Notes under the pieces: model-generated
Databases searched by the model: none
Told to the model about the DNA's origin: nothing
The model's input: only the letters and a program-made list of their open reading frames with translations
Translations under genes and position numbers: made by a program
From: Acidimicrobiia bacterium
Lineage (GTDB): Bacteria; Actinomycetota; Acidimicrobiia; Spongiisociales; ZC4RG35
DNA length: 64,000 nt
Direction: 5' to 3'
Assembly: GCA_017577575.1 (NCBI GenBank)
Contig: PKRG01000003.1
Span: forward strand, 62,001-126,000
In this document: piece after piece, positions 33,569-42,923 of the stretch
Layout of the letters: each line of letters begins with the position of its first letter
How positions within the stretch are numbered: the first letter of the stretch is position 1

Positions 33569-35281
33569 TCAGCGGGCCGCTTCCACCGCCGCGGCCACCG
33601 TGGCGACGACCTCGTCGAGGGGGACCTCCCGGGTCTCCATCGTGGCCCGTTCCGTCACCTCCACGGTCCCGGCCTCGATCCCGCGGGGACCGACGGTGAC
33701 CCGCCACGGGATCCCGATGAGCTCGGCGTCTGCGAACTTCACCCCGGGGCGCTCCAGGCGGTCGTCCAACAGCACCTCCACGCCGGCTTCGATGAACCTC
33801 CGGTAGAGGTCCTCGCCGGCGGCCGCCGCCGCCTCCTCGTCGGCGCGCAACACGGTGACCACCACCTCATAGGGGGCGACGCTCACCGGCCACACGATCC
33901 CTCGCTCGTCGTGGTGGGTCTCCACCACCGCCGCCATGTTGCGCTCGACGCCGATGCCGTAGGAGCCCATCACGATGGGATGGGACTCGCCCTCCTCGTC
34001 GAGGACGTAGGCGTCGAAGGCGATCGAGTACTTCGTGCCCAGCTTGAAGATGTGGCCGACCTCGATCCCCTTCCACATCTCGAGGGGCGAGCCGCAGGCG
34101 ATGCAGGGCTCGCCGGCGGCGACGGCCCGCAAATCCGCCCACGTGAACTCTCCGAAGTCCCGCTCGGGATCGACCCCGGTGAGGTGCCAGTCGTCCTCGT
34201 TGGCGCCCGTGACCATGTTGTAGCGGCCCCGGAGGGCTTCGTCGACGTAGATCGGGATCCCGCTGACCCCGACCGCGCCGAGGCTCCCGGGCAGGGCGCC
34301 GAGCGCCTCCTTCACCTCTTCGGGCTGGGCCGGGCGGGCCTCGGCCGCTCCCGTGGCGTCGAGGAGCTTCTGCTCCTGCAGGTCGTGATCTCCCCGGACG
34401 ACCGCCAGCGTGAGCTCGCCGTCGACGACGTAGACGAGTGTCTTGAGCTGCCGCTCCGGCGAGGCGACGTCGGGGTGCGCCTCGGCGAGAGCGGCGATGG
34501 TGCGGATCCCGGGCGTGGCGAGGCGCTCCGGTGAGGGGGCCCGCTCGCCATCGTCGACGTCGGCGACGCGGGAGACGGCCTTCTCCAGGTTGGCCGAGTA
34601 GTCGCAGTTCGGGCAGGTGACCACCCAGTCCTCGCCGGCGTCGCTTCGCACCATGAACTCGACGGACTCGGACCCTCCCATGCCCCCGGAGGAGGCGTCG
34701 ACGGGGGTGACGTCCAGCCCGAGGCGACGGAAGATCGCCAGATACGCCTGGCGGTGTTTCTCGAAGCCGACGTCGAGGCCGGCCTCGTCGATGTCGAGGG
34801 TGTAGGAGTCCTTCATCGTGAACTCCCTGACCCGCAGCAGGCCGGCCTTGGGGCGGGGCTCGTCGCGGTACTTGGTGTGGATCTGGTACCAGATCTGGGG
34901 CAGCTGCCGGTAAGAGGTGAGCTCGGAGGCGACGATGGCGAAGAGCTCCTCCTCGGTCATCCCCATGACGTGCTCTACGCCCTTTCGGTCGACCATCTTG
35001 AAGAGGTTGTCGCCCATCAACTCGTAGCGGCCCGACCGCTTCCAGATCTCGGCGGGGTGCAGGGTGGGCAGCACCACTTCCTGGCCGCCGATCCGGTTCA
35101 TCTCCTCGCGGATGATGTTTTCGATCTTGAGCCGGGTGCGCTGGCCCAGCGGCAGCATCGAGTAGTGGCCGGCGGCCAGCTGGCGGATGAAGCCGGCGCG
35201 GACGAGGAGCCGGTGGGAGACCGCTTCGGCGCCGGCGGGGTCGTCACGGAGGGTGGGGATGAACGCTTGCGACCAACGCAT
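33569..35281 (-). CDS. proS: Proline--tRNA ligase, bacterial type with editing domain
   Basis: 570-residue class II synthetase. Motif 2 is around YRDEPRPKAGLLRVREFTMKD, motif 3 is YGIGVERNM, and the insertion (INS) editing domain lies between about residues 230 and 390. This is the usual bacterial ProS layout. The ATG is seven bases after TAACCT, so the gene can be expressed independently even though it follows the ispG/dxr/rseP run. Confidence 0.96.
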   Translation of the reverse strand: MRWSQAFIPTLRDDPAGAEAVSHRLLVRAGFIRQLAAGHYSMLPLGQRTRLKIENIIREEMNRIGGQEVVLPTLHPAEIWKRSGRYELMGDNLFKMVDRKGVEHVMGMTEEELFAIVASELTSYRQLPQIWYQIHTKYRDEPRPKAGLLRVREFTMKDSYTLDIDEAGLDVGFEKHRQAYLAIFRRLGLDVTPVDASSGGMGGSESVEFMVRSDAGEDWVVTCPNCDYSANLEKAVSRVADVDDGERAPSPERLATPGIRTIAALAEAHPDVASPERQLKTLVYVVDGELTLAVVRGDHDLQEQKLLDATGAAEARPAQPEEVKEALGALPGSLGAVGVSGIPIYVDEALRGRYNMVTGANEDDWHLTGVDPERDFGEFTWADLRAVAAGEPCIACGSPLEMWKGIEVGHIFKLGTKYSIAFDAYVLDEEGESHPIVMGSYGIGVERNMAAVVETHHDERGIVWPVSVAPYEVVVTVLRADEEAAAAAGEDLYRRFIEAGVEVLLDDRLERPGVKFADAELIGIPWRVTVGPRGIEAGTVEVTERATMETREVPLDEVVATVAAAVEAAR

Positions 35282-35294
35282 CGTGCGCAGGTTA
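35282..35294 (-). promoter_or_regulatory. Leaderless promoter -10 for proS
   Basis: On the minus strand TAACCT (35294-35289) is seven bases before the ATG at 35281; no Shine-Dalgarno is present. Confidence 0.45.
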
Positions 35295-35312
35295 ACGACC
35301 CTGGCGGAGGCC

Positions 35313-36515
35313 CTACTCAGCGATTTGGGCGACCCGGGCGCGCCGCTCGGCGGTCCGGTTGGCGTCGCCTTGGATCTCGACCAGTTGCTTTCTCGTCTCT
35401 TGCGCGATGGCGGCAGCGCCGACGTCGGCGGCGGCGAGCCGCGCCTCGACGCCTTCGGCGGCGAGCTTCCTCGCCTCGTCCAGCAGGGCTTCGACCATCT
35501 CCTGTTCCGGCACGACCCTGACGACCTGGCCCTTTATGAACAGGTGGCCCCTCCCCCGCCCGGCGGCGATGCCGATGTCAGCTTCCCGGGCCTCTCCCGG
35601 CCCGTTGACCACGCATCCCATCACCGCCACCTGGATGGGGAGCCCTTCGGCTTCGAGCGCCTTCTGCGCCTGGGTGGCCACCTCGATCACGTCGACTTCG
35701 GCTCGGCCGCAGGAGGGGCAGGCGATCAGGTCCAGGCTGGTCCGTTCCCGCAGGCCCAGGTACTCGAGGAGCTGGCGGGCCGCCTTGGCTTCCTCGATCG
35801 GATCGGCGGTGAGGGAGAAGCGGATCGTGTCGCCGATCCCTTCCATCAGCAGCGTCCCGATGCCCGCCACGGACTTGATGATCCCGCCCGGCGGCGGCCC
35901 CGCTTCGGTGACCCCCAGGTGCAGCGGGTAGTCGACCTTCTCCGACAGCAGTCGGTAGGCGGCGACCATGGAGGGCACTTGGGAATGTTTCACCGAGATC
36001 TTGATGTCGGTGAAATCGACCTCCTCGAGGTAGCGGATCTCCTTGAGCGCCGACTCCACCAGGGCCTCGGGGACGGGCCCGCCGTACTTCTCCAGCAGGT
36101 CTTTGTCGAGCGAGCCGGCGTTGACGCCGACCCGGATCGGCAGGCCCCTGTCCTTGGCTTCGCGGGCGACCGTCTTGATGTGCTCCTCGTTGCGGATGTT
36201 CCCCGGATTCAGACGCAACCCGTGAACCCCTGCCTCCATGGCAGCGAGAGCGAGCTTGTACTGGAAGTGGATGTCGGCCACGATCGGCACCGGCGAACGC
36301 GGCACGATCTCGGCGAGGGCTTGGGCGGCTTCGACGTCGTTGCAGGTGATGCGGACGATGTCGGCTCCGGCGCCGCGCAACGCGTAGACCTGGGCGAGGG
36401 TGCCTTCGACGTCGGCCGTCTTCGTCGTGGTCATCGACTGGACGGACACGGGGGCCCCTCCGCCGACCGCGACATCACCCACGCGGATCTGGCGGGTTTC
36501 CTTGCGGGGGATCAC
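35313..36515 (-). CDS. ispG: 4-hydroxy-3-methylbut-2-enyl-diphosphate synthase
   Basis: 400 residues. TIM-barrel blocks (PVSVQSMTTTKTADVEGT, ADIHFQYKLA, GLRLNPGNI) precede a C-terminal [4Fe-4S] region with ACPSCGR and MGCVVNGPGE. It makes HMBPP in the MEP isoprenoid pathway and sits with dxr, another MEP gene. GTG 36515 is the best start (VIPRKETRQIRVGD), although there is no good Shine-Dalgarno. The frame upstream of it is a shadow within rseP. Confidence 0.96.
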   Translation of the reverse strand: MIPRKETRQIRVGDVAVGGGAPVSVQSMTTTKTADVEGTLAQVYALRGAGADIVRITCNDVEAAQALAEIVPRSPVPIVADIHFQYKLALAAMEAGVHGLRLNPGNIRNEEHIKTVAREAKDRGLPIRVGVNAGSLDKDLLEKYGGPVPEALVESALKEIRYLEEVDFTDIKISVKHSQVPSMVAAYRLLSEKVDYPLHLGVTEAGPPPGGIIKSVAGIGTLLMEGIGDTIRFSLTADPIEEAKAARQLLEYLGLRERTSLDLIACPSCGRAEVDVIEVATQAQKALEAEGLPIQVAVMGCVVNGPGEAREADIGIAAGRGRGHLFIKGQVVRVVPEQEMVEALLDEARKLAAEGVEARLAAADVGAAAIAQETRKQLVEIQGDANRTAERRARVAQIAE

Positions 36516-36556
36516 GACGTCATGGTAGGAACGCTCGCCCCGAACAGGAAGCCCCG

Positions 36557-37666
36557 TCAGAGCCTGATCGGGTCGATGATGTCCAGGACGATGGCGGCCA
36601 GGCCGAGGAAGGTGAACAGGACGATCACCGCCACCGCCACCGGCACCAGCTTGCGGACGTCGGGCTCCCTCCCTGTGATCTTCTGCCACAGGGCGACGGC
36701 GAAATGCCCTCCATCGAGGGGCAGCAGCGGGATCACGTTGAAGGTGGCGAGGATCACGTTGATCTGGGCGAGCATCATGACGTAGGTGGCGGGCCCGAAG
36801 GTGCCCACCTGGGAACCGACGTTGACGATGCCGATGGGGCTGATCGGCCGTATCTCCGGGGGGACGTCGGTCTGGCCGACGAACACGCCGGCGAGGCGCA
36901 TCAGCGACTCGGGGCGCACCAGCTCGCCCATGACCTGGAAGGTGAGGCGGATGTTCTGCCACACCTCCTGGACGGCGAGCGACGCCCCTTCGACCACGCC
37001 CACCGATCGCTCCCGGATCGCGGCCTGCACGCCCAGGAACCCGATCTCGCCCGCTTCCGTCTCGAACGTTCCCAGCGTGACGGGGACTTCCAGGGACTCT
37101 TCCCCGCGGAGGATGGTCAGCGTGACCCGCTCGCCCGGCCGGGCCGACAGCTCCTCTTGGATCTCGGTCCACGACGCGTAGGGGGTCCCGTCGATGGCGA
37201 CGATCCGGTCGCCTATGCGGATGTCGGCCGAGGCGGCGGCGGTGGGGACACCGTCGCGAGCCTCGACGATGTCGGCGACCATCGGGACCGGCTCGCGGAT
37301 GCCGGAGGCGACGATGGCCCCGAAGAACATGACGAAGGCCATGAGGAAGTTCATCCCGACGCCGGCGAGGACCACCACCGACTTCTTCCAGAACGGCTTC
37401 TCCCGGTAGGTGCGGCCGACGTCCTCGGGGGCCACCTCCTCGAAGGGGTTCATCCCGATGATGCGGACGTACCCGCCGGCGGGGATCGCCTTGATGCCGT
37501 ATTCGGTCTCCCCCCGCTTGATCGACCACAGCTTCGGCCCGAACCCGAGGAAGAACTCGGTGGCTTTCATGCCGGTGGCTTTGGCAGCGAGGAAGTGGCC
37601 GGCCTCGTGTGCCATCACGAACAGGGCGATGGCGACGACGGCGATGAGGCCTCCGATCATGGACAC
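36557..37666 (-). CDS. rseP: RIP zinc metalloprotease, RseP/site-2 protease family
   Basis: 369 residues. The first transmembrane helix carries the zinc motif MAHEAGHF; a PDZ domain lies at about 130-210, and the third zinc ligand region reads NVIPLLPLDGGHF near the C-terminus, followed by a last helix. It cuts membrane proteins such as anti-sigma factors within the bilayer. It lies between ispG and dxr, a conserved bacterial arrangement. The target here is unknown. Confidence 0.95.
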   Translation of the reverse strand: MSMIGGLIAVVAIALFVMAHEAGHFLAAKATGMKATEFFLGFGPKLWSIKRGETEYGIKAIPAGGYVRIIGMNPFEEVAPEDVGRTYREKPFWKKSVVVLAGVGMNFLMAFVMFFGAIVASGIREPVPMVADIVEARDGVPTAAASADIRIGDRIVAIDGTPYASWTEIQEELSARPGERVTLTILRGEESLEVPVTLGTFETEAGEIGFLGVQAAIRERSVGVVEGASLAVQEVWQNIRLTFQVMGELVRPESLMRLAGVFVGQTDVPPEIRPISPIGIVNVGSQVGTFGPATYVMMLAQINVILATFNVIPLLPLDGGHFAVALWQKITGREPDVRKLVPVAVAVIVLFTFLGLAAIVLDIIDPIRL

Positions 37667-37673
37667 AACCTAC

Positions 37674-38825
37674 TCACGAAGACGATCTAGCAGAAGCCAC
37701 CAATTCGGACGCCAAGGCCCGGGCCTCTGCGTCGGCGGCCAGCACCTGGTCGACGGACGTCAGCTCCGGCTCCCATGCCGCCCTCTGCAGCGTCTCTGCC
37801 ACCACGTCGACGATAGCCAGGAAGCCGATTTGGCCGGCGAGGAATGCCTCCACCGCCACTTCGTCGGCGGCGTTGAGGACGCAGGGGGCGGTGCCGCCCC
37901 GGCGGGCGGCGTCGAAGGCGAGGTCGACCGCCGGGAAGGTCTGGCGGTCGACTTCCTCGAACTCGAGGGTCCGCCCGACGAAAGAGAACGGCTCTCCCAG
38001 CCCGTCGACGCGCTTCGGATACGTCAGGGCGTATTGGATCGGGATCCGCATGTCGGGATGGCCGATGTGGGCTTTGAGGCTGCCGTCGACGAACTCGACG
38101 GCGGAGTGCACGATCGACTGGGGATGCACCACCACGTCGATCCGGTCGAGGTCGACGTCGAACAGGTGGTGGGCTTCGATCACCTCGAGGCCCTTGTTCA
38201 TCAGTGTCGCCGAGTCGACGGTGATGCGGCCGCCCATCCTCCACGTGGGGTGGGCGAGAGCCTCCTCGACCGACACCGACACGAGCTCTTGGCGGCTCCG
38301 GCCCCGGAACGGCCCACCGGATGCGGTGAGCACGAGGCGGGAGACCGCGCCGCGGTCTTCGCCCTCCAGGCACTGGTGGAGGGCGGAATGCTCGGAATCC
38401 ACCGGGATGAGCTCACCGGCCTCGGCGAGCGCCCCCATCACCAGCGGCCCCCCGGCCACGAGGCTCTCCTTGTTGGCGAGGGCCACCCGGTTGCCGGCGT
38501 GGAGCGCGGCCAGCGTGGCACGCAGCCCGGCGGCGCCGACGATCCCGTTGACGACGATGCGTCCCGGCCGTGAGGCCATCTCGGCGACCGCGTCCGGCCC
38601 GAAAGCGACCGGGTTGTCGACGCGGGATGCGAAATCCCTCGCCTCGGCGTCGTCGCCTGCGGCCACCACGATCTCGGTGTCGGGGTAGCGCCGGGCGAGC
38701 TCGGCGAGCCGGCGGCTGGGGCGGTTGGCGGCGAGGCCGTCCACCGACCAGCCGAGATGGGAGATCACATCGAGCGCCTGGCTCCCGATCGAGCCCGTGG
38801 CGCCGAGCACCACGACCTGGCTCAT
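37674..38825 (-). CDS. dxr: 1-deoxy-D-xylulose 5-phosphate reductoisomerase
   Basis: 383 residues, the usual length. The N-terminal NADPH-binding motif is VLGATGSIGSQALDV; the metal and substrate region has VDSEHSAL, LTASGGPFRG and MGGRITVDSATLMNKGLEVIEA. It makes 2-C-methyl-erythritol 4-phosphate, the committed MEP step. It follows cdsA by four bases and precedes rseP by seven, so it belongs to the same transcript. Confidence 0.97.
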   Translation of the reverse strand: MSQVVVLGATGSIGSQALDVISHLGWSVDGLAANRPSRRLAELARRYPDTEIVVAAGDDAEARDFASRVDNPVAFGPDAVAEMASRPGRIVVNGIVGAAGLRATLAALHAGNRVALANKESLVAGGPLVMGALAEAGELIPVDSEHSALHQCLEGEDRGAVSRLVLTASGGPFRGRSRQELVSVSVEEALAHPTWRMGGRITVDSATLMNKGLEVIEAHHLFDVDLDRIDVVVHPQSIVHSAVEFVDGSLKAHIGHPDMRIPIQYALTYPKRVDGLGEPFSFVGRTLEFEEVDRQTFPAVDLAFDAARRGGTAPCVLNAADEVAVEAFLAGQIGFLAIVDVVAETLQRAAWEPELTSVDQVLAADAEARALASELVASARSSS

Positions 38826-38829
38826 CGGA

Positions 38830-40077
38830 TCACAGCAGGCCGCGGATCAAAAAGAGCACGTAAGCGGCCGGGACGGCGAACAGGAAGCTGTCGATGCGGT
38901 CGAGCATGCCCCCGTGGCCGGGAAGCACCGAGCCCATGTCCTTGACGCCGAGGGAGCGCTTGACCATCGACTCGGCCAGGTCCCCCAGCGGACCGACCAG
39001 GGAGACGACTGCTCCGAGGATGAGCGAGCCCGTGAACCCGACCTCCTCGTAGGGAGGGAGGGTGGACAGCACCGCAGCGGTCATGACGCCGAACACGACG
39101 CCTCCGATGAATCCCTCGACCGTCTTGTTGGGTGAGAGAGTGGGGGCGAGCGGGCGGCTGCCGAATCCCCGTCCCACGAAGTACGAGCCGATGTCGACCA
39201 TCGCGCACACGAGGCCGACCATGATCACGAAGGCGACGGGATGCTCGGAGCGGCCGAAGGGCACGACGAAGCTGAGGAGGCCCACCCACACCATGCCGAA
39301 CACCGTGATGGAGGCGTTCTCCAGCGGGTTGCGCCGGTTGGCGAGCGAATAGACGAGCACCACCAGGACCGTCGCCAGGACGGTCACGCCGGCGATGGCG
39401 AAGACGCTGGACACGTGGGTGAGGATCGGCATGGCGATGACGCCCAGCAACCCGACGATCGCCAGAGGGGCGTACCCCACCCGGCGAACGGTGGCGTAGA
39501 ACTCGCCCAGAGCCAGCAGCATCACGATGGCGAGGAAGGACGTGAACCACCAGCCGCCGAGATAGAGGCTGCCGACAAGCAGGCCGACGAGGCCGACGGC
39601 GGTGACGACCCGGAGCGTGAGGTCGGACGCCCGGGCCTGCTCGTAGGCTTCCACCTCCTCTTCGGTGATGCCGCGGCGACCGGTGACGTCCTCGAAGCCG
39701 ACGAGGCCGGTGTCGACCCCCGGCATCGTGGCGACCACCGCCTGCCGCTCGAACTCGGCGTCGCGGAGGCGGGCGATCTCTTCGGCCAGGCCCTTGTACT
39801 CCTCGGTGGTGGCGGTTATGTAGGTCTCTTCGGACAGGTCGTCGAGGTCGGACGGCTCGCTCGCCATCCTCTCCCAATCGGTCAGGTCGACGTCGGGGGA
39901 ATCCTGGTCGGGCTCCTGGTCGGGAGACGCCGGTTCCGCTGGGTCCTCACCGGAGCGGGCCGCCTCCACGGGGCGGGCCGCTGGGGTGGGGTCGTCGCCT
40001 TTGGTCTCGCCGGCCGGGGTCTCGCCCTCTTCGGGCTGTTCCCACGGCCGTCGAAACCGGGGACGTTCCTCGGTCAC
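38830..40077 (-). CDS. cdsA: Phosphatidate cytidylyltransferase with long acidic N-terminal extension
   Basis: 415 residues from a GTG that almost abuts the frr stop. The last 280 residues hold about eight membrane helices and the CdsA signature in the region SLGVKDMGSVLPGHGGMLDRID. It makes CDP-diacylglycerol for phospholipids. The first 135 residues are hydrophilic and acidic (many Glu/Asp/Pro), unlike the short N-terminus of the standard enzyme. The role of that extension is unknown. Confidence 0.94.
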   Translation of the reverse strand: MTEERPRFRRPWEQPEEGETPAGETKGDDPTPAARPVEAARSGEDPAEPASPDQEPDQDSPDVDLTDWERMASEPSDLDDLSEETYITATTEEYKGLAEEIARLRDAEFERQAVVATMPGVDTGLVGFEDVTGRRGITEEEVEAYEQARASDLTLRVVTAVGLVGLLVGSLYLGGWWFTSFLAIVMLLALGEFYATVRRVGYAPLAIVGLLGVIAMPILTHVSSVFAIAGVTVLATVLVVLVYSLANRRNPLENASITVFGMVWVGLLSFVVPFGRSEHPVAFVIMVGLVCAMVDIGSYFVGRGFGSRPLAPTLSPNKTVEGFIGGVVFGVMTAAVLSTLPPYEEVGFTGSLILGAVVSLVGPLGDLAESMVKRSLGVKDMGSVLPGHGGMLDRIDSFLFAVPAAYVLFLIRGLL

Positions 40078-40078
40078 T

Positions 40079-40630
40079 TCATACTTCCCTGAGCTCGGCT
40101 TCCTTCTCTTCCAGGAGAGAGTCGATCTGACCGATGAAGCGGTCGGTGAGGTCCTGGAGGTCCTTTTCGGCCCGGCGGATGTCGTCGTCGGAGATCTCGC
40201 CGTGGAGGGCTTCGATGTCGGTCTTCGTGTGGCGGCGTATGTTGCGGACCGCCACCCGGCCCTCCTCGGCCATGTTGCGAACGAGCTTGACGAGCTCCAG
40301 GCGCCGTTCCTCGGTGAGGGGCGGGAAGGAGATCCGGATCACCTTGCCGTCGTTGCTTGGGTTCAGCCCCAGGTCCGACGAGGAGATCGCCTTCTCGATG
40401 TCGCTCAACGAGTTGGGGTCGTAGGGGGAGACGACCATGAGCCGGGGCTCCGGCACGTTCACCGACGCCAGCTGCAGCACGGGTGTCGGGGTGCCGTAGT
40501 AGTCGACCGTGACCCGTTTCAGGATCTGGGGGTTGGCTCGGCCGGTGCGCACGGTGGCGAACTCGGAGACCACGTGATCGACGGCCTGGCTCATCTTCTG
40601 CTCTGCCTCTGCCAGTAAGTCTTGAATCAT
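40079..40630 (-). CDS. frr: Ribosome-recycling factor
   Basis: 183 residues with the two-domain RRF pattern: the helical arm starts MIQDLLAEAEQKMSQAVDHV, and FATVRTGRANPQIL is the classic N-terminal signature. RVAVRNIRRH lies in the C-terminal helix. It splits post-termination ribosomes with EF-G. It lies 67 bases downstream of pyrH in the standard rpsB-tsf-pyrH-frr order. Confidence 0.97.
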   Translation of the reverse strand: MIQDLLAEAEQKMSQAVDHVVSEFATVRTGRANPQILKRVTVDYYGTPTPVLQLASVNVPEPRLMVVSPYDPNSLSDIEKAISSSDLGLNPSNDGKVIRISFPPLTEERRLELVKLVRNMAEEGRVAVRNIRRHTKTDIEALHGEISDDDIRRAEKDLQDLTDRFIGQIDSLLEEKEAELREV

Positions 40631-40697
40631 CGATGCCTCCTAACGACCGTCGCGACCCGTCCCCTCTCCTCGGAGGGGATGCCGTCGTCCGAGATGC

Positions 40698-41411
40698 CTA
40701 CTGGACGACCGTTCCGATGGGCTCCTCGCCCAACACTGCCTTGACGATGTTCCCGGGCTCGGTCATGTCGAAAACGACGATCGGCACCTCGTGCTCTTTG
40801 CACATGGTAACTGCCGTCGAATCCATCACCCTGAGATCCCGGGCGAGGAACTCCATGTAGGTGAGCTTCGGGAGCAGCTTCGCCGAGGGGTCCGTGTTCG
40901 GGTCGGCGTCGTAGACACCGTCTACCTTCGAAGCCTTGAGGAGGGCGTCGGCCCCGATCTCCACGGCGCGCAGCGCGGCGGCGGTGTCGGTGGTGAAGAA
41001 CGGGTTCCCGGTGCCGGCGGCGAAGATCACCACCCTCCCCTTCTCGAGATGGCGTATCGCCTTGAGGCGGATGTACGGCTCCGCCAGCTGCTGCATGGTG
41101 ATGGCGGACTGCACCCGGGTCTCCACCCCGGCTTTCTCGAGGGCGTCGCGGAGGGCGAGGGCGTTGATCACGGTGGCGAGCATCCCCATGTAGTCGGCGG
41201 CGGCCGGGTCCATGCCCTTGGCCGCCTGCGACACCCCACGGAAGATGTTCCCGCCGCCGACCACGATGGCGACCTCGGCGCCGGCGCGGTGGGCTTCCGC
41301 CACCTCCTCGGCGACGCGCTTGACGGTGAGGGGATCGATCCCGTAGCCGACCGCCGGGTCGGCGAACGCCTCGCCGGACAGCTTCAGAAGGACCCGACGG
41401 CGGGCGGCCAT
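40698..41411 (-). CDS. pyrH: UMP kinase
   Basis: 237 residues of the amino-acid kinase fold. Blocks include VLLKLSGEAFA, IVVGGGNIFRG, and DYMGMLATVINALAL, all typical of bacterial UMP kinase. It phosphorylates UMP to UDP for pyrimidine nucleotide synthesis. The start is one base from the tsf stop, implying translational coupling. Confidence 0.97.
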   Translation of the reverse strand: MAARRRVLLKLSGEAFADPAVGYGIDPLTVKRVAEEVAEAHRAGAEVAIVVGGGNIFRGVSQAAKGMDPAAADYMGMLATVINALALRDALEKAGVETRVQSAITMQQLAEPYIRLKAIRHLEKGRVVIFAAGTGNPFFTTDTAAALRAVEIGADALLKASKVDGVYDADPNTDPSAKLLPKLTYMEFLARDLRVMDSTAVTMCKEHEVPIVVFDMTEPGNIVKAVLGEEPIGTVVQ

Positions 41412-41412
41412 C

Positions 41413-42030
41413 TCAGCCGCCTTCTCCCACCGCGAAACGGGCGATGCGGCGGACGCTGATGTTCTCGCCCATCTTGGCAGCCAAAGCGCCGACCATCTCG
41501 CCCACGGTCCCCTCGAACCGCTCCGGATTGACGAACGTCTGGTCGTACAGGACGTTCTCTTGATAGAACTTCTCGATCCGGCCTTCGACGATGTTGGGGA
41601 TCACGTTCTCCGGCTTGCCCTCGGCCGCAGCCTGGCGAGCGATGAGGTCGCGCTCCTTGGCGAGCTCCTCTTCGTCGACCTGCTCGCGTGTGACCCACCG
41701 GGGATTGCCCCACGAGACGTGGAGGGCGATGTCGTTGGCGGTCTGCTTGAACTCTTCGCTCTTGGCGACGAAGTCGGTCTCGCAGGCGAGCTCCACCAGC
41801 ACGCCGACCACGGGCCGGTCGTTCTGGACGTGGATGTAGTAGCCGATGGCGCCCTCCGAGGCCTCGCGGTCGGCCCGCTTGGCGGCCTGGGCGAGCCCCC
41901 GCTCCCGGAGCAGCTCGAAGGCCTTGTCGAAGTCTCCCCCGGCCTCCGCCAACGCCTGCTTGGCGTCCATCATGCCGACGCCGGCGGCCTGACGCAGCTT
42001 CTGTACGTCTTTGGCGGTGAACTCAGGCAT
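41413..42030 (-). CDS. tsf: Elongation factor Ts, short form
   Basis: 205 residues, shorter than the 270-290 of many bacteria and close to the Thermus type. The UBA-like N-terminus reads KDVQKLRQAAGVGMMDAKQA; the core has the TDF motif in CETDFVAKSEEF. It recycles EF-Tu from GDP to GTP. It overlaps the rpsB stop by eight bases. Confidence 0.97.
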   Translation of the reverse strand: MPEFTAKDVQKLRQAAGVGMMDAKQALAEAGGDFDKAFELLRERGLAQAAKRADREASEGAIGYYIHVQNDRPVVGVLVELACETDFVAKSEEFKQTANDIALHVSWGNPRWVTREQVDEEELAKERDLIARQAAAEGKPENVIPNIVEGRIEKFYQENVLYDQTFVNPERFEGTVGEMVGALAAKMGENISVRRIARFAVGEGG

Positions 42031-42778
42031 TGGCCTCCTCCTGCTGTTGCGCCTTCTGGTCGTCGCCCTCCGCCTTGACCACGCGGCGCTTGGCGGCGAT
42101 CTCCTTGCCTTCGATGGCGGCTTCGGCGATGGCGCCGGCCACCAGCTCGGCGGAGCGGATGGCGTCGTCGTTTCCGGGGATGACGAAGTCGATCAGGTCG
42201 GGGTCGCAGTTGCTGTCGACGAGGGCGATCACCGGGATGCCGAGGCGGGATGCTTCCTTCACGGCGGTGGCCTCGGCGTTGACGTCGACCACGAACAGGG
42301 CGTCGGGGAGCCGGGTCATCTCGGCGACCCCGCCCAGGTTGAGCTCGAGCTTCTCCCGTTCGCGGCGCAGCCTGAGGCGTTCCTTCTTGGGGAGCGCCTC
42401 GATCTCTTTGGTCTCCTCCATCTGGCGGAGCTCCTTCAAGTAGTAGATCCGCTTCTGGATGGTGGAGAAGTTCGTCAACATGCCGCCCAGCCACCGGTAG
42501 GTGACGTAGGGGTTGCCGGATCGGCGGGCCTGTTCGGCCACCGGGCCCTGGGCTTGCTTCTTGGTGCCGACGAACAGCACCGTGCCGCCGTTGGCGGACA
42601 GGTCCTTGACGAACTGGGTCGCCTTCTCGATCTGTTCCAGCGTCTGACGCAGATCGATGATGTGGATGCCGTTGCGCTCGCCGTAGATGTACGGCTTCAT
42701 CTTCGGGTTCCAGCGGCGGGTCTGGTGCCCGAAGTGCACACCGGCCTCCAAGAGCTGCTTCATCGTGACAGCGCTCAT
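42023..42778 (-). CDS. rpsB: 30S ribosomal protein S2 (uS2)
   Basis: 251 residues. Family blocks include MKQLLEAGVHFGHQTRRWNP, YRWLGGMLTNFSTI and FVVDVNAEATAVKEASRLGI. It joins the 30S subunit late and supports initiation. The start is preceded by AGGAAAGGAA. The 145-base leader between whiG and rpsB contains several stable hairpins that could mediate autogenous control. Confidence 0.98.
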   Translation of the reverse strand: MSAVTMKQLLEAGVHFGHQTRRWNPKMKPYIYGERNGIHIIDLRQTLEQIEKATQFVKDLSANGGTVLFVGTKKQAQGPVAEQARRSGNPYVTYRWLGGMLTNFSTIQKRIYYLKELRQMEETKEIEALPKKERLRLRREREKLELNLGGVAEMTRLPDALFVVDVNAEATAVKEASRLGIPVIALVDSNCDPDLIDFVIPGNDDAIRSAELVAGAIAEAAIEGKEIAAKRRVVKAEGDDQKAQQQEEANA

Positions 42779-42808
42779 GGATGCGGTTCCTTTCCTGGTT
42801 GCTTCCTC

Positions 42809-42863
42809 CGTCCGCCGGCGAATCTCGCCGTCCTCGCGGACGCCCCGTCTACAGCCGCGGCTG
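42809..42863 (-). ncRNA. Structured rpsB leader
   Basis: CGTCCGC (42809-42815) pairs with GCGGACG (42836-42842) and encloses GGCGA/TCGCC (42817-42829). A palindrome CAGCCGCGGCTG (42852-42863) lies further upstream in the leader. These fit a folded ribosomal-protein leader; no named motif is claimed. Confidence 0.4.
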
Positions 42864-42923
42864 CACCAGGCGGAGCGAGCGGACGTGTGTGATCGGCCGG
42901 ATGATACCGGCGGGGTGCTCCGA

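Noticed and set aside
36516..37529. Extension of the ispG frame upstream into rseP
   Set aside because: It is an Arg/Gly-rich shadow of rseP; IspG homology starts at VIPRKETRQIRV.
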